Shown: positions 9,626 through 18,969 of the stretch, piece by piece
How the letters are laid out: each line of letters opens with the position of its first letter
Position numbering within the stretch: position 1 is the first letter of the stretch
Source of the DNA: an uncultured Gammaproteobacteria bacterium
GTDB lineage: Bacteria > Pseudomonadota > Gammaproteobacteria > GCA-002705445 > GCA-002716945
Length of the DNA stretch: 64,000 bases
Direction: 5' to 3'
Assembly: GCA_902632305.1 (NCBI GenBank)
Contig: CACPCG010000003.1
Location: 62,001 to 126,000 of the forward strand
Notes under the pieces: generated by a model
What the model saw: only the letters and a program-made list of their open reading frames with translations
Told to the model about the DNA's origin: nothing
Databases searched by the model: none
Translations under genes and position numbers: made by a program

Positions 9626-9930
9626 TCGTCCAGAAATCGATAATTGTCTTTTTGCTTATTATATTGCTCTATAGACATTTTTGCTTGATTAAGTGCCTGA
9701 CTAGCTAAGTCGATAGATTTTTCGTACTTTTTCTCAGCATGAGCCTTAGTTGCTTGTTTTATTAACTTCCTCACATCTCTCCATTCATTATTAAGCTTTA
9801 TAGCAGTTTTGTTCGTAGTTTTTGCTTCTTTAATTAAAGTGTTTGATTTTTGTTCAAGAGACTCTGCGTGAGCCGAAAAAGGCGTGATTAAATTGGAAAA
9901 TAAAACTATTATAAAAAAAATATTCTTCAT
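9622..9930 (-). CDS. Small periplasmic helical protein resembling SoxXA-binding protein
   Basis: A 102-residue protein with a signal peptide ending near AHAES. The mature part is predicted to be an alpha-helical hairpin with NNEWRDVRKLIKQATKAHAE followed by YEKSIDLASQALNQAK. This arrangement (EWRD, a basic helix, then an Ala-rich helix) resembles what I recall of the SoxXA-binding/SoxK family, which assists thiosulfate oxidation. No sox gene is in the window, so the functional link is weak. It converges on proS, sharing TTAA. Confidence 0.6.
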   Translation of the reverse strand: MKNIFFIIVLFSNLITPFSAHAESLEQKSNTLIKEAKTTNKTAIKLNNEWRDVRKLIKQATKAHAEKKYEKSIDLASQALNQAKMSIEQYNKQKDNYRFLDD

Positions 9931-9974
9931 TTCGCAACAACAACTAAACGTTTATTTTCTCCCTTTAATAGAAT

Positions 9975-10544
9975 ATGCTAGTAATAATGACAAGCATCCT
10001 TATTATATATTATTCTCAAAATGGCTCAACGAAAAAAATGGCTCGATTAATTTCGAGGGGTGTAGAAGCTGTAGATGGTGTTTCATCAACAATAAGAACT
10101 GTGTCCAGTGATATAAATGAGTCAGATGCCATTGTGGAAAAATCTGATCTTGAGAAATGCGATGGTCTTATAATTGGAAGTCCCACTCACTTTGGCAATA
10201 TGGCAGCGCCAATGAAGAAATTTATCGATTCTACTACATCAGAATGGTTCAATGGAACGCTAATAAATAAATTTGCCGGCGTATTTACATCTACATCGAG
10301 TATGCATGGTGGGCAAGAAACTACCTTATTGAGCATGATGCTGCCTCTCATACATCATGGAATGATAATTATGGGAGTCCCATACTCAGAAGTAAGATTG
10401 AATTCTACGGTAAGCGGAGGTACTCCATATGGCCCCACTCATGTGAGTAATAAAGACAAAGATAATATTTCAGATGATGAGCACGCAATATGTGTATCAT
10501 TTGGCAAGAGATTTGGCGAGGTCTGCAAAAGATACAAGAGTTAA
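9975..10544 (+). CDS. wrbA: WrbA-type NAD(P)H:quinone oxidoreductase
   Basis: This flavodoxin-fold protein of 189 residues has the FMN phosphate loop YYSQNGSTKKMA near the start and the WrbA block GSPTHFGNMAAPMKKFIDST. FTSTSSMHGGQETTLLSM and a MIIMGVPYSE segment follow. WrbA reduces quinones by two electrons and is thought to limit redox cycling. The start is uncertain: ATG 9975 or ATG 9987, neither with a clear Shine-Dalgarno motif. Pseudomonas also keeps wrbA near hda and perM. It ends on hda with a shared TTAA. Confidence 0.9.
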   Translation: MLVIMTSILIIYYSQNGSTKKMARLISRGVEAVDGVSSTIRTVSSDINESDAIVEKSDLEKCDGLIIGSPTHFGNMAAPMKKFIDSTTSEWFNGTLINKFAGVFTSTSSMHGGQETTLLSMMLPLIHHGMIIMGVPYSEVRLNSTVSGGTPYGPTHVSNKDKDNISDDEHAICVSFGKRFGEVCKRYKS

Positions 10545-11251
10545 TGAGTTTCTATTGAATCTCTTGAGGATATAACATGTTTGACAAAAGGTATCGTGAT
10601 ATTTTTTTTACTAGAGAGAGATTCTTCATCAATATTTTTAATTATATTGCATAAAAAAAATAAGTCTCTTTGGTAATTATTCATAATATAATTTGTCACT
10701 TTTGTATCTATATTCCAACCTCGTGCTATTGCAAAATTTTCAAGAACCTTCGCCTTGTCATCATCGCTATAATCATCAATTGTGAAAATAAGATCAGATT
10801 TAAGTCTAGACTCTAAATCATATTTATTAATTTTCATTTTTGTGATTGTCTTTGATGAGGTAAGTAACAGTGGTCGTCTATTGAGAATAAACTCATTAAT
10901 GCAAAAAAATATCTTATCTTGATATTGCTCATTTTCTAAAATTTTATCAAGGTCATCAATTATCAAATGATTAATGCTATCAACGTCTAAGTTATCTAAC
11001 TTATATGCGGTTTCAAAATCTATAAATTCTTTAGCTGACTTGATTTTATTTAAAGCAGCTAAACATAGGTGGGTTTTCCCAAACGATCTCTTACCATAAA
11101 TGAATATTATTTTTGTACTCTCAGAAGATGTGAATGCCTTAATACTATCAATTATTATCGCATTTTTACCTATTATAAAATTCTCAAAACTTTTCTCCAG
11201 TAGAGAACCGAAATCAAGTGGTATTTGTGTTGGTTTATTTGCTTTATTCAT
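10541..11251 (-). CDS. hda: DnaA-homologous regulator Hda
   Basis: Hda promotes hydrolysis of DnaA-ATP together with the sliding clamp and so restrains re-initiation. The 236-residue protein starts with the clamp-binding motif QIPLDF (9-14). It then has an AAA+ core with Walker A GKRSFGKT (53-60), Walker B LIIDDLD and a sensor-like RPLLLTSSK. It is more divergent than usual, but clamp motif, size and location (divergent from purM, as in pseudomonads) agree. It converges on wrbA with four shared bases. Confidence 0.9.
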   Translation of the reverse strand: MNKANKPTQIPLDFGSLLEKSFENFIIGKNAIIIDSIKAFTSSESTKIIFIYGKRSFGKTHLCLAALNKIKSAKEFIDFETAYKLDNLDVDSINHLIIDDLDKILENEQYQDKIFFCINEFILNRRPLLLTSSKTITKMKINKYDLESRLKSDLIFTIDDYSDDDKAKVLENFAIARGWNIDTKVTNYIMNNYQRDLFFLCNIIKNIDEESLSSKKNITIPFVKHVISSRDSIETH

Positions 11252-11309
11252 ATAAATTCATGTATAGAACTCTAGATTAATATATAATTAAATATCAAGC
11301 CAATAAAGT

Positions 11310-12338
11310 ATGAAGAAATTTTCGAAAAAACTGACGTATAAAAATTCGGGTGTAGATATCCAGAAAGCTGACCAATTAATAGCCACTCTTAGCAAACAAA
11401 AATCAGAGAAATCGAAGAACATACTCTCTGATATTGGTGGTTTTTCCAGCTTATATTCTGTTAATCTAAAAAAATATAAAAATCCAGTAATAGTATGTGG
11501 CACCGATGGTGTTGGTACAAAACTTAAAATTGCAAACTCTCTTAACCAACACAATTTTATAGGGCAAGATTTACTAGCAATGTGTGTCAATGATGTAATA
11601 ACTTGTGGCGCGGACCCTGTATTATTCTTAGATTATTTGGCTACTAGTAAAATAAATCTTAAACTACATAAAAAGGTTCTACTTGGAATTAAAAAAGCTT
11701 GTAAAGCAATTAATGTGCCACTTATAGGAGGAGAGACAGCTGAAATGCCAGGATTTTATAAAAATAATGAATATGATTTAGCAGGTTTTTGCGTCGGATT
11801 AGTCGATAAAAAGAATATTTTTGACAATAGTAAAGTGAAAAAAGGTGATGTGATTATTGGGGTAAAATCTAGTGGACTGCATTCAAATGGATATTCACTT
11901 ATTAATAAACTTCTCGATAACAAAATACTTTCATTAAATAAAACTTACCATGGAATACAACTTGGAAAGGCACTTATTAAACCAACAGTTATTTACTCCT
12001 CACTAATTTCAAAATTAAAAAAAGAAATAAAGGCATGCGCTCATATTACAGGTGGCGGGATAACAGAGAATGTTCCGAGGGTGCTCCCCGAAAATTTAAC
12101 AGCCTTCATAAGGTGTAACTCATGGAAAAGGGATAAAATTTTTGATATTGTTCAGGAAAAAGCAAATTTAGACGATTGCGAAATGCTTAAAACATTCAAT
12201 TGCGGTATTGGTATGGTGATTATTGCAAACAAAAAAAATCTCAAAAGTATTCTCAATAAATGTAAATCATTAAAGTCTAAAGTGTATCAAATAGGAGAAA
12301 TTACCACATACCAGGGGATAAGTGTAATTTATGACTAA
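11310..12338 (+). CDS. purM: Phosphoribosylformylglycinamidine cyclo-ligase
   Basis: PurM closes the imidazole ring in purine synthesis using ATP. The 342 residues carry the family motifs: CGTDGVGTKLKIAN near 65, MCVNDVITCGADPVLFLDYL, GGETAEMPGFY, a GVKSSGLHSNGYSLI block and ACAHITGGGITENVPRVLP. It overlaps purN by eight bases, giving the common purMN operon. A TATAAT at 11283-11288 lies in the short gap shared with divergent hda and may be its -10 element; the -35 is poor. Confidence 0.96.
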   Translation: MKKFSKKLTYKNSGVDIQKADQLIATLSKQKSEKSKNILSDIGGFSSLYSVNLKKYKNPVIVCGTDGVGTKLKIANSLNQHNFIGQDLLAMCVNDVITCGADPVLFLDYLATSKINLKLHKKVLLGIKKACKAINVPLIGGETAEMPGFYKNNEYDLAGFCVGLVDKKNIFDNSKVKKGDVIIGVKSSGLHSNGYSLINKLLDNKILSLNKTYHGIQLGKALIKPTVIYSSLISKLKKEIKACAHITGGGITENVPRVLPENLTAFIRCNSWKRDKIFDIVQEKANLDDCEMLKTFNCGIGMVIIANKKNLKSILNKCKSLKSKVYQIGEITTYQGISVIYD

Positions 12339-12951
12339 ACTGAAATGTATGGTCTTTATTTCAGGTAATGGATCAAATCTAAAAAATATATTATCTAATA
12401 TTGAATCAGGTTTTATTAAAGATGTCACTATAGAGTACGTTGTGAGTGATAATAAAAATGCAAATGGTATAAAACACGCTAAAGAACATGGAATTAAAGT
12501 TCTATATATTGACAATAATTACAAATTAATATCAGGTCTAATAAAAGAAATGGGTATTGGTTTAGTAATTCTAGCAGGCTATATGAAAATTATACCAAAG
12601 GATTTTATGAAAATGCATGATGGGATTATCATTAATATACATCCGTCCTTACTCCCGAAGTATAAAGGTCTAGATACGCATAAGAAAGTGTTAGATAACG
12701 GTGATAATCATCATGGAGCATCTGTACATTTTGCAACTGAAGAGCTTGATTCGGGACCGGTCATTATTCAAGGAGTAGTTAAAGTAAATAATAATGATGA
12801 TATCTCATCACTTAGAGGAAAAGTTCATGAGGTTGAGTACAAAATACTACCTCTTGCTATAAAATGGTTCAGTGAAAACATTGTCTCAAAGCATGGAGAT
12901 AACTATTATTATCAAGGGGAAAAGAGAACAAGTCCTATTATACTATTATGA
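12331..12951 (+). CDS. purN: Phosphoribosylglycinamide formyltransferase 1
   Basis: PurN transfers a formyl group from 10-formyltetrahydrofolate to glycinamide ribonucleotide. Visible signatures are the phosphate-binding FISGNGSNLKNI at the N-terminus, the catalytic segment INIHPSLLPKYKGLDTH with Asn and His, and GASVHFATEELDSGPVIIQ, which holds the third catalytic residue, Asp. Its length of 206 is normal. It is coupled to purM upstream and to the DUF3108 gene downstream by a four-base overlap. Confidence 0.96.
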   Translation: MTKLKCMVFISGNGSNLKNILSNIESGFIKDVTIEYVVSDNKNANGIKHAKEHGIKVLYIDNNYKLISGLIKEMGIGLVILAGYMKIIPKDFMKMHDGIIINIHPSLLPKYKGLDTHKKVLDNGDNHHGASVHFATEELDSGPVIIQGVVKVNNNDDISSLRGKVHEVEYKILPLAIKWFSENIVSKHGDNYYYQGEKRTSPIILL

Positions 12952-13691
12952 AAAAAATATTAATAATTGTCCTAGCGATGTTATCTGTAGCTAACATAAG
13001 CGCATCAGATCACTTGAAAAAAGAGCAGGTTTGGAAACACAAATATAAATTAAGTAAGAGTGATATTCACTTTGGGACAACAGTGAACACCTTATATAAA
13101 ATCAGTGATGTAAAAAATACAGAATCTAAGGTTAAATGGGAATTTAAGATTTATAGTACAACTGCGGGAATATTTAAAGTTAAGAAAGATATTAGAACCG
13201 AATCATCTCATTTTATAAAACAGAATTCTGATATTTTCCCTGATGCTTACTTATTCATCCGTGAAAAAAAAGAATCACTAGAAAAGTATGAAACCAAAAT
13301 ATCTTTTGACGAATCGATGAAATCAACAACAGTTTTTTCACATAATAACGAAACTAAAGAGATTGTTCATCCGATAATAAAAGGTGTTCAAGATAGATTA
13401 TCTGTTCAACTTGACTATAAAAATAAAATGCGGACAGCGGATTTTGACCAAAAATATAAAGTAATCGATAAAGGGAGAATGAGAGACTATAGCTTCAATC
13501 TAGTTGGGACTGAAAGCATAAAAACAATTTTTGGTCAGACATCAACAGTAATTATTAAAAAGACCATAAAAGATAATAAAAGAAGTACACTAACATGGTA
13601 TGCAATAGATCATGACTTCATACCCGTCAAAATTGAGCAGTATAGAAAAGATGTTTTGAAATTCACAGTAACCTTAGATGAAGCTACTTAA
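12948..13691 (+). CDS. DUF3108 exported protein
   Basis: A 247-residue protein with a signal peptide ([20 protein letters not shown]) and a beta-rich mature part. The family lies directly after purMN in pseudomonads, and the same order and a four-base overlap are seen here. Segments such as [20 protein letters not shown] near the N-terminus and [20 protein letters not shown] near the C-terminus fit the family, which is thought to be a periplasmic or outer-membrane-associated beta structure of unknown role. It ends on argG with a shared TTAA. Confidence 0.8.
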   Translation: MKKILIIVLAMLSVANISASDHLKKEQVWKHKYKLSKSDIHFGTTVNTLYKISDVKNTESKVKWEFKIYSTTAGIFKVKKDIRTESSHFIKQNSDIFPDAYLFIREKKESLEKYETKISFDESMKSTTVFSHNNETKEIVHPIIKGVQDRLSVQLDYKNKMRTADFDQKYKVIDKGRMRDYSFNLVGTESIKTIFGQTSTVIIKKTIKDNKRSTLTWYAIDHDFIPVKIEQYRKDVLKFTVTLDEAT

Positions 13692-14890
13692 TTTTTGTTT
13701 TTATTTTTTAGTCTGATTGCATTAATTTTAATAAAGCCCTCAGCGTCACTCTGATTGTAGGTGCCAGAGTCTTTTTCAAAAGTAGACAAATCTTCACTAT
13801 AAAGCGAATTTGGAGATTGTCTCCCACATATAATAACATTGCCCTTAAATAATTTAATTCTTACTTTGCCAGAAACATTTTTTTGAGATTGGTCAATTAT
13901 TTGTTGTAGAGCTTTTCTTTCAGGGCTGAACCAATATCCGTTATATATCAAACGAGAATATCTATTTGATAAGTCCTCCTTGAGATGTGACAGTTCCCTA
14001 TCTAAAGTTATTGATTCAATTGCTTTGTGGGCTTTGGCATATACTGTTCCAGCAGGTGTCTCATAACATCCTCTAGATTTTATTCCCACATATCTATTTT
14101 CGACCAAATCAACTCTACCTACACCATGTTTTCCAGCAACAGTGTTAAGTTTTTCGAAAATCTTTGCTGGAGACATTTTTTTATTATTAAGTTTTACCGC
14201 ATCACCATTAATAAATTCTAAAGTAATATATTCTGATTTATTAGGAGTTGAGTTAAGTGATTTTGTTCTTAACCACATTTTTTCTTCTGGTTCATTCCAA
14301 GGGTTCTCAAGGACCCCGCCCTCATATGATGTATGAAGTATATTTGCATCCATAGAATATGGGCTTTTTTTACCTTGATCAAAATCAATGCTAATTTTAT
14401 TCATTCTTGCATACCTTACAAGATCTTTCCTTGAGGAAAAGGCCCATTCTCTCCATGGGGCAATAATTTTGATTTTTGGATTTAATGCATACGCTGATAA
14501 TTCAAATCTGACCTGATCATTACCCTTTCCTGTAGATCCATGGCAAATAGTATCAGCACCCTCTTTTTTTGCAATCTCAACTAATCTCTTACTGATAAAA
14601 GGTCTTGCAATGGAAGTGCCTAAATAATACTCACCTTCATATAAAGCATTACCTCTAAACATAGGATAAACATAATCTCTGACAAATTCCTCTTTCAGGT
14701 CTTCGACATATATTTTTTTAATACCTAACTTCTTGGCTTTATTTTTTGCTTCTTTGGTCTCATTACCTTGCCCAATATCTGCGGTAAATGTTATAACCTC
14801 ACACTCATACTTATCCATGAGCCATTTTGCAATAACAGAGGTATCTAAGCCACCTGAGTAAGCTAGAACTACTTTCTTAGGATTCTTCAT
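13688..14890 (-). CDS. argG: Argininosuccinate synthase
   Basis: ArgG joins citrulline and aspartate using ATP. The 400-residue protein has the N-type ATP pyrophosphatase loop AYSGGLDTS near the start, [18 protein letters not shown], and KYARM-like and [18 protein letters not shown] segments typical of the long form. I chose ATG 14890; a TTG two codons upstream at 14896 is also possible. The start overlaps the moaE 3' end by 14 bases, an unusual junction between arginine and molybdopterin genes. Confidence 0.96.
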   Translation of the reverse strand: MKNPKKVVLAYSGGLDTSVIAKWLMDKYECEVITFTADIGQGNETKEAKNKAKKLGIKKIYVEDLKEEFVRDYVYPMFRGNALYEGEYYLGTSIARPFISKRLVEIAKKEGADTICHGSTGKGNDQVRFELSAYALNPKIKIIAPWREWAFSSRKDLVRYARMNKISIDFDQGKKSPYSMDANILHTSYEGGVLENPWNEPEEKMWLRTKSLNSTPNKSEYITLEFINGDAVKLNNKKMSPAKIFEKLNTVAGKHGVGRVDLVENRYVGIKSRGCYETPAGTVYAKAHKAIESITLDRELSHLKEDLSNRYSRLIYNGYWFSPERKALQQIIDQSQKNVSGKVRIKLFKGNVIICGRQSPNSLYSEDLSTFEKDSGTYNQSDAEGFIKINAIRLKNKNKN

Positions 14891-15335
14891 TTTCAATATT
14901 TGAGGAGTCAGCTGGTTTTATCCATTTAAAGCCTTTTCCATTATTTTCTTTTTTCCAGAATGGAGCTTCTGATTTAAGTGATTCCATAATATCTCTTGTT
15001 GCATCAAATGCGCTGGCTCTATGCTCTGACCAAGTAGCAACAACTACAATCGGATCGGTTGGCTTTAAACTACCTACCCTATGTATAACTAAACCATCAA
15101 TAATCTTATGCTTCTTTATTGCCTCATTAACGAGTTGACTCAAATATTTTTCGGTCATCTCTGGATAATGCTCGAGAAATAAACTTTCTACTTTTTCATC
15201 ATCATTAAAATCCCTCACAGTTCCGAGAAATACGGATGATGCGCCTATGCTAGGATTATTCTGTAAATCATTTCTTTTATACTCCACGATTGCTTCCCAT
15301 GGATCAAATTTATCATTTAAAATTTCAATTTTCAT
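14877..15335 (-). CDS. moaE: Molybdopterin synthase large subunit
   Basis: MoaE with MoaD converts cyclic pyranopterin monophosphate into molybdopterin. The 152-residue protein shows the family blocks [47 protein letters not shown] and the catalytic Lys region [16 protein letters not shown] 15335 is preferred over the GTG at 15344 because AGGTGG lies five bases before it. It starts one base after the moaD stop and overlaps argG at its end. Confidence 0.95.
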   Translation of the reverse strand: MKIEILNDKFDPWEAIVEYKRNDLQNNPSIGASSVFLGTVRDFNDDEKVESLFLEHYPEMTEKYLSQLVNEAIKKHKIIDGLVIHRVGSLKPTDPIVVVATWSEHRASAFDATRDIMESLKSEAPFWKKENNGKGFKWIKPADSSNIENEES

Positions 15336-15336
15336 A

Positions 15337-15570
15337 TTAACCACCTGTTACAGGAGGGAAGAATGCTACCTCGTCTCCATCTTTAAGTTTAAAGTTCCTA
15401 TCAACATATTTATGATTAACTGCGACTAAAGCAGTTCTTGCTATACTCTCATTTTTTATGAGTTGATTGAGCAAATCATTCACTGACAAATCTTCACAGA
15501 CTTGAATGTTTTTTGTTTCAATACCCATCTCATCTCTTATACTAGCGAAATATTTCACACAAATATTCAT
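15337..15570 (-). CDS. moaD: Molybdopterin synthase sulfur carrier subunit
   Basis: A 77-residue ubiquitin-fold protein that starts MNICVKYFASIRDEMG and ends with DEVAFFPPVTGG. The C-terminal Gly-Gly is the site adenylated by MoeB and then thiocarboxylated. A start eight codons upstream (15594) would add residues unlike the family, so ATG 15570 is used. It is followed at once by moaE; the activating enzyme moeB is 1.3 kb upstream on the same strand. Confidence 0.94.
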   Translation of the reverse strand: MNICVKYFASIRDEMGIETKNIQVCEDLSVNDLLNQLIKNESIARTALVAVNHKYVDRNFKLKDGDEVAFFPPVTGG

Positions 15571-15639
15571 GATGTGAATTGTATAATAGTACAAATTTCG
15601 GCATTATCAAAAGACTATTTGCAATGAACTGATAGACGA

Positions 15640-15903
15640 TTAAGGAGATTTCTTAGATTGTTTACTCAAAATAACACCGATGAGTATAGAGACATAGCAA
15701 ATTACCGCAGGAGTCCAATCACCAAACGTAAATGCTGGATAAAGCGGTATAATAGGAAAAAACATAAGGGTGACGACACTTCCGATTAAAATATGAAAAA
15801 AGCCATATTCTGGAAAAACCTGTATCAGTACCCCATAAGAAGCATAATAACCAGCAATAACTGCAAAAAAGTAAAACATATAACTTAAAAAATTATAAAT
15901 CAT
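15640..15903 (-). CDS. Small membrane protein of unknown function
   Basis: I do not recognise this 87-residue protein. It has about three hydrophobic segments (MIYNFLSYMFYFFAVIAGYY, HILIGSVVTLMFFPIIPLYP and TPAVICYVSILIGVILS) and ends in a short basic tail. It lies five bases after moaA on the same strand and before moaD, so it may simply share the operon. A role in molybdopterin metabolism cannot be claimed from sequence. Confidence 0.7.
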   Translation of the reverse strand: MIYNFLSYMFYFFAVIAGYYASYGVLIQVFPEYGFFHILIGSVVTLMFFPIIPLYPAFTFGDWTPAVICYVSILIGVILSKQSKKSP

Positions 15904-15908
15904 TTTAA

Positions 15909-16916
15909 TTAACCGCCTATATAAGACATCTCTATTTTACTATATTTTTGTATCTTAATTTTATTTGACAATCTATCTAGGGAGTATTGGTCTACCCTAT
16001 TCTTCCAGATTGTCTCGATTTCTCTCCCTACTTGGTCATGGTCTTCATGCTCCCTTAATTTACTCAGAACATCATAGCCATGTGATGCAAATAGACATGT
16101 GTAAAATATCCCATTAGCAGATAATCGCGCTCTTGAACAGCTGTTGCAAAATGGTTGAGTTATTGAAGAAATAGTACCTATGTGAGCAGGATAGTTCACC
16201 AGTTTCCATTTTTGTGCAGTGGAGCCTTTCTCATATGGTAATTCCAATAATTCATAGCCTCTCTTCACCTCATCAATGATTAATTTGCTTGAAAAAACTT
16301 TCTTGAGATTCCACTGATTAGTTTCACCGACATCCATAAATTCTATAAATCTAATTTCAATATTAAAATTCTTAAATTTTTCTATAATTTCCAGTATTTG
16401 ATTCGAATTTACTCCAGCCATTACAACAACATTGATTTTTACAAATCCAAAAACATCTATCACTGTGTAAATAGAATCAATTACTTTTTTCACATTTGAA
16501 TATGGATTAAGCATGCTGTTTGTGGAATCTCTTAATGAATCTAGACTTATTGTGATTGCATCTAGGCCGTTTTGTTTTAGGAGTCTACATTTATCATAAT
16601 CCAAGAGAGATCCATTAGTGGTAAGGGATAAATTCTCAATTCCAACATCATTTTTAAGTGATGATATTAAAGCCTCTATATTTCTTCTTAACAATGGTTC
16701 GCCGCCAGTCAATCTAATTTTTTTGAGATGGAATCTTGATAGAATTTGTACAAATGAAATTATTTCCTCAAAGCTTAATAATTGATTTTTTTGTAGGAAT
16801 CTGTGGTCGTGATCGAAAATATCTTTTGGCATGCAATATGTGCATCTATAATTACACCTATCTGTTAGAGATATCCTCAAATAATCAAGTGATCTCTGTA
16901 ATCTATCATTTATCAT
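15909..16916 (-). CDS. moaA: GTP 3',8-cyclase (radical SAM)
   Basis: MoaA rearranges GTP in the first step of molybdopterin synthesis. The N-terminal iron-sulfur triad is CNYRCTYC (Cys21, 25, 28), next to RISLTDR, and KIRLTGGEPLLRR is the SAM-binding region. The second cluster is formed by FCNSCSRARLSANG and TCLFASHG. The C-terminus ends in Gly-Gly, needed for activity in MoaA. It overlaps moeB by 11 bases. moaC, the next enzyme, is not in this window. Confidence 0.96.
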   Translation of the reverse strand: MINDRLQRSLDYLRISLTDRCNYRCTYCMPKDIFDHDHRFLQKNQLLSFEEIISFVQILSRFHLKKIRLTGGEPLLRRNIEALISSLKNDVGIENLSLTTNGSLLDYDKCRLLKQNGLDAITISLDSLRDSTNSMLNPYSNVKKVIDSIYTVIDVFGFVKINVVVMAGVNSNQILEIIEKFKNFNIEIRFIEFMDVGETNQWNLKKVFSSKLIIDEVKRGYELLELPYEKGSTAQKWKLVNYPAHIGTISSITQPFCNSCSRARLSANGIFYTCLFASHGYDVLSKLREHEDHDQVGREIETIWKNRVDQYSLDRLSNKIKIQKYSKIEMSYIGG

Positions 16917-17688
16917 TATTACAAACCTTGCATTTTAAATCTTTGGTAATTTTGATGACTTTGAACTCGTTATTTTTAATGTCTACTAAAAGAAGTTTAC
17001 TGTTTAGCTGGTCTCCTATATCTAAAAGTAATTTAAATACCTCAGAAGTTTGTATACTTCCAATGACTCCTGTTAGTGAAGCTAAAACGCCTGAGTTTAT
17101 GCATGCGTCATCTTCCAAGACATCTTCATATAAACAGTTATAACACGGTTCATTATCTTGATCATTCCTAAATATTGCAATCTGTCCTTGGAATTTAATT
17201 GCTGCCCCCATTACAAGAGGCACTTTGTTAGCTAAACTAAATTTGTTTATAAGACATCTAGTTTTAAAATTGTCAGTCGCATCTATGATTAAATTACAAT
17301 CGTTAAAAATTGAGCTTTGAGAATCTTTGCATATTTTTTTGTCAACAGGAAGAATATTTAATTCAGGATTAAGCAATAATAATCTTCGTTTTGCAGCTAC
17401 TACTTTTGAACAACCAATATCTGAGACATCAAAAAGAATTTGTCTTTGTAGATTCGATAAATCCACTTTATCATTATCTATAATTGTGATTTTCCCTATC
17501 CCTGACGAAGCAAGATAATAAGCTATAGGTGACCCCAATCCACCCAGCCCAACCAAGACAACGTGCTTATTCTTGAGGGATTTTTGGCCATGATAATCTA
17601 TCTCATCCAATAAAATATGCTTATTATATCTTTCTAGTTCTTGGTCCGAGAGTTCATCAATTTTATTTTTCTTTATTATTGCGCTCAT
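16906..17688 (-). CDS. moeB: MoeB/ThiF-family adenylyltransferase
   Basis: This E1-like enzyme would adenylate the C-terminal glycine of a sulfur carrier, most likely MoaD given the surrounding moa genes; ThiS is the alternative. In 260 residues it has the nucleotide loop GLGGLGSP (about 47-54), DLSNLQRQILF with the catalytic Arg, ATDNFKTRCLINKF and zinc-binding CxxC pairs (CYNC and CKVC near the end). It overlaps the DUF1244 gene upstream by 26 bases and moaA downstream. Confidence 0.92.
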   Translation of the reverse strand: MSAIIKKNKIDELSDQELERYNKHILLDEIDYHGQKSLKNKHVVLVGLGGLGSPIAYYLASSGIGKITIIDNDKVDLSNLQRQILFDVSDIGCSKVVAAKRRLLLLNPELNILPVDKKICKDSQSSIFNDCNLIIDATDNFKTRCLINKFSLANKVPLVMGAAIKFQGQIAIFRNDQDNEPCYNCLYEDVLEDDACINSGVLASLTGVIGSIQTSEVFKLLLDIGDQLNSKLLLVDIKNNEFKVIKITKDLKCKVCNNDK

Positions 17689-17968
17689 TAAAAAGTCTCA
17701 TCTGTTCTTCAGTTGCGGGTTTTTGATGCTTCTTCTTATACTTATCATAGGGCATTCCATAAACAAATTCCCTTGCAGCATCATAATCAATATCTTCACC
17801 TATTTTTTTTGCCTCTTCAGAATACCATTTTGAAATACAGTTCCGACAAAAATTAGCGAGATTCATCAAATCAATATTTTGCACATCAGGGTTGTCCCTC
17901 AAATGTTTAAGTATTCTATGGAACGTAGCAGATTCTATTTTTGTTTTTTTATTCTCATTAGATGACAT
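17663..17968 (-). CDS. DUF1244 family protein
   Basis: The 101-residue protein has the DUF1244 signature: HLRDNPDVQNIDLMNLANFC followed by RNCISKWY, then AREFVYGMPYDKYKKKHQ. The family is small, soluble and common in alpha- and gammaproteobacteria. Its function is not established; the conserved Cys pair (FCRNC) hints at metal or redox chemistry. It overlaps the start of moeB by 26 bases and is probably the first gene of the molybdopterin operon. Confidence 0.85.
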   Translation of the reverse strand: MSSNENKKTKIESATFHRILKHLRDNPDVQNIDLMNLANFCRNCISKWYSEEAKKIGEDIDYDAAREFVYGMPYDKYKKKHQKPATEEQMRLFNERNNKEK

Positions 17969-18037
17969 ACTCTATCTCTCCTATAATTTATACTTTATTA
18001 CAGTATATATAATATATCAAACAAGGAACTGTTGACT

Positions 18038-18925
18038 TTATGCTTTTTCGCGATTTTTCTGAGAGAGAGTAATACCATATATTATTACTAGCAGACCCAT
18101 AAGATAATTTATAAATATTCCCTCATTTAAAAAAACCACACCAAATAATATTGACCATACAGGTATCAAATAGTTCATTATTGAAATAAAAGATGCACCT
18201 GAAGACTGAAGAATCTGAAAATATATGATGGTTGCAATAGCAGTACAAAAAATGCCAAGTACTAGAACACTAACAATATGTGGAACGGAAATCTGATGTG
18301 TGATTTGAGAATCGAAAGCAGAAAGATATAATAGCATGATAATCGCTGAGTATAATATCGTCCCAGCTGAAGCATTGATGGGATTCGTAATTTTATATTT
18401 CTTTCCATATACTGCTGAGCATGAATATAAGATAGCTCCCGAGATTACCATCAATTCTGATGTTATATCATTAGATATTTTTGGCATTTGGAATATTTCA
18501 GGCATTATTAAAATAATAATCCCGACAAAAGCAATTAAAAATCCAACTAACTTTCTCTGTGTAAGGTGCTCATCATCGAGAAAGATATGAGATAGCATAA
18601 TAGTAGATATCGGCATGGTCGCCATTAATATACCAGCTAAGGAACTATCAATATTTATTTGCCCATAAGAAATTAATAAAAAAGGAGCTACGATACCAAC
18701 AATACTCATAAAGCTGTAGTATTTCCAATCTTTGAGTTTTATTGAGATTTTCTTATATATTATTAGCAATGTCATTATCAATACAACAGAGCCTATGATA
18801 AGCCTACCTGCAACAATTATTTCTGGACTATAGATTTCGAGAGAGAATTTATTAAGAGTAAATGCACCACCCCAAATTGCTGATAGTATTAGCAAGAGAA
18901 TCCAATTAATTGTATAAATGTGCAT
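18038..18925 (-). CDS. EamA/DMT-family transporter
   Basis: Two EamA repeats (about 5-140 and 155-290) give ten predicted membrane helices in 295 residues. Typical segments are ILSAIWGGAFTLNKFSLE in helix 1 and SGASFISIMNYLIPVWSILF, LNEG in the second repeat. The family exports or imports metabolites; substrate cannot be inferred. It diverges from the MOSC gene over 44 bases and is separate from the moeB operon by about 70 bases. Confidence 0.9.
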   Translation of the reverse strand: MHIYTINWILLLILSAIWGGAFTLNKFSLEIYSPEIIVAGRLIIGSVVLIMTLLIIYKKISIKLKDWKYYSFMSIVGIVAPFLLISYGQINIDSSLAGILMATMPISTIMLSHIFLDDEHLTQRKLVGFLIAFVGIIILIMPEIFQMPKISNDITSELMVISGAILYSCSAVYGKKYKITNPINASAGTILYSAIIMLLYLSAFDSQITHQISVPHIVSVLVLGIFCTAIATIIYFQILQSSGASFISIMNYLIPVWSILFGVVFLNEGIFINYLMGLLVIIYGITLSQKNREKA

Positions 18926-18969
18926 CTTGAGTTATTCTTAACTTAATTTGATGTTGTATTTTAATATGT

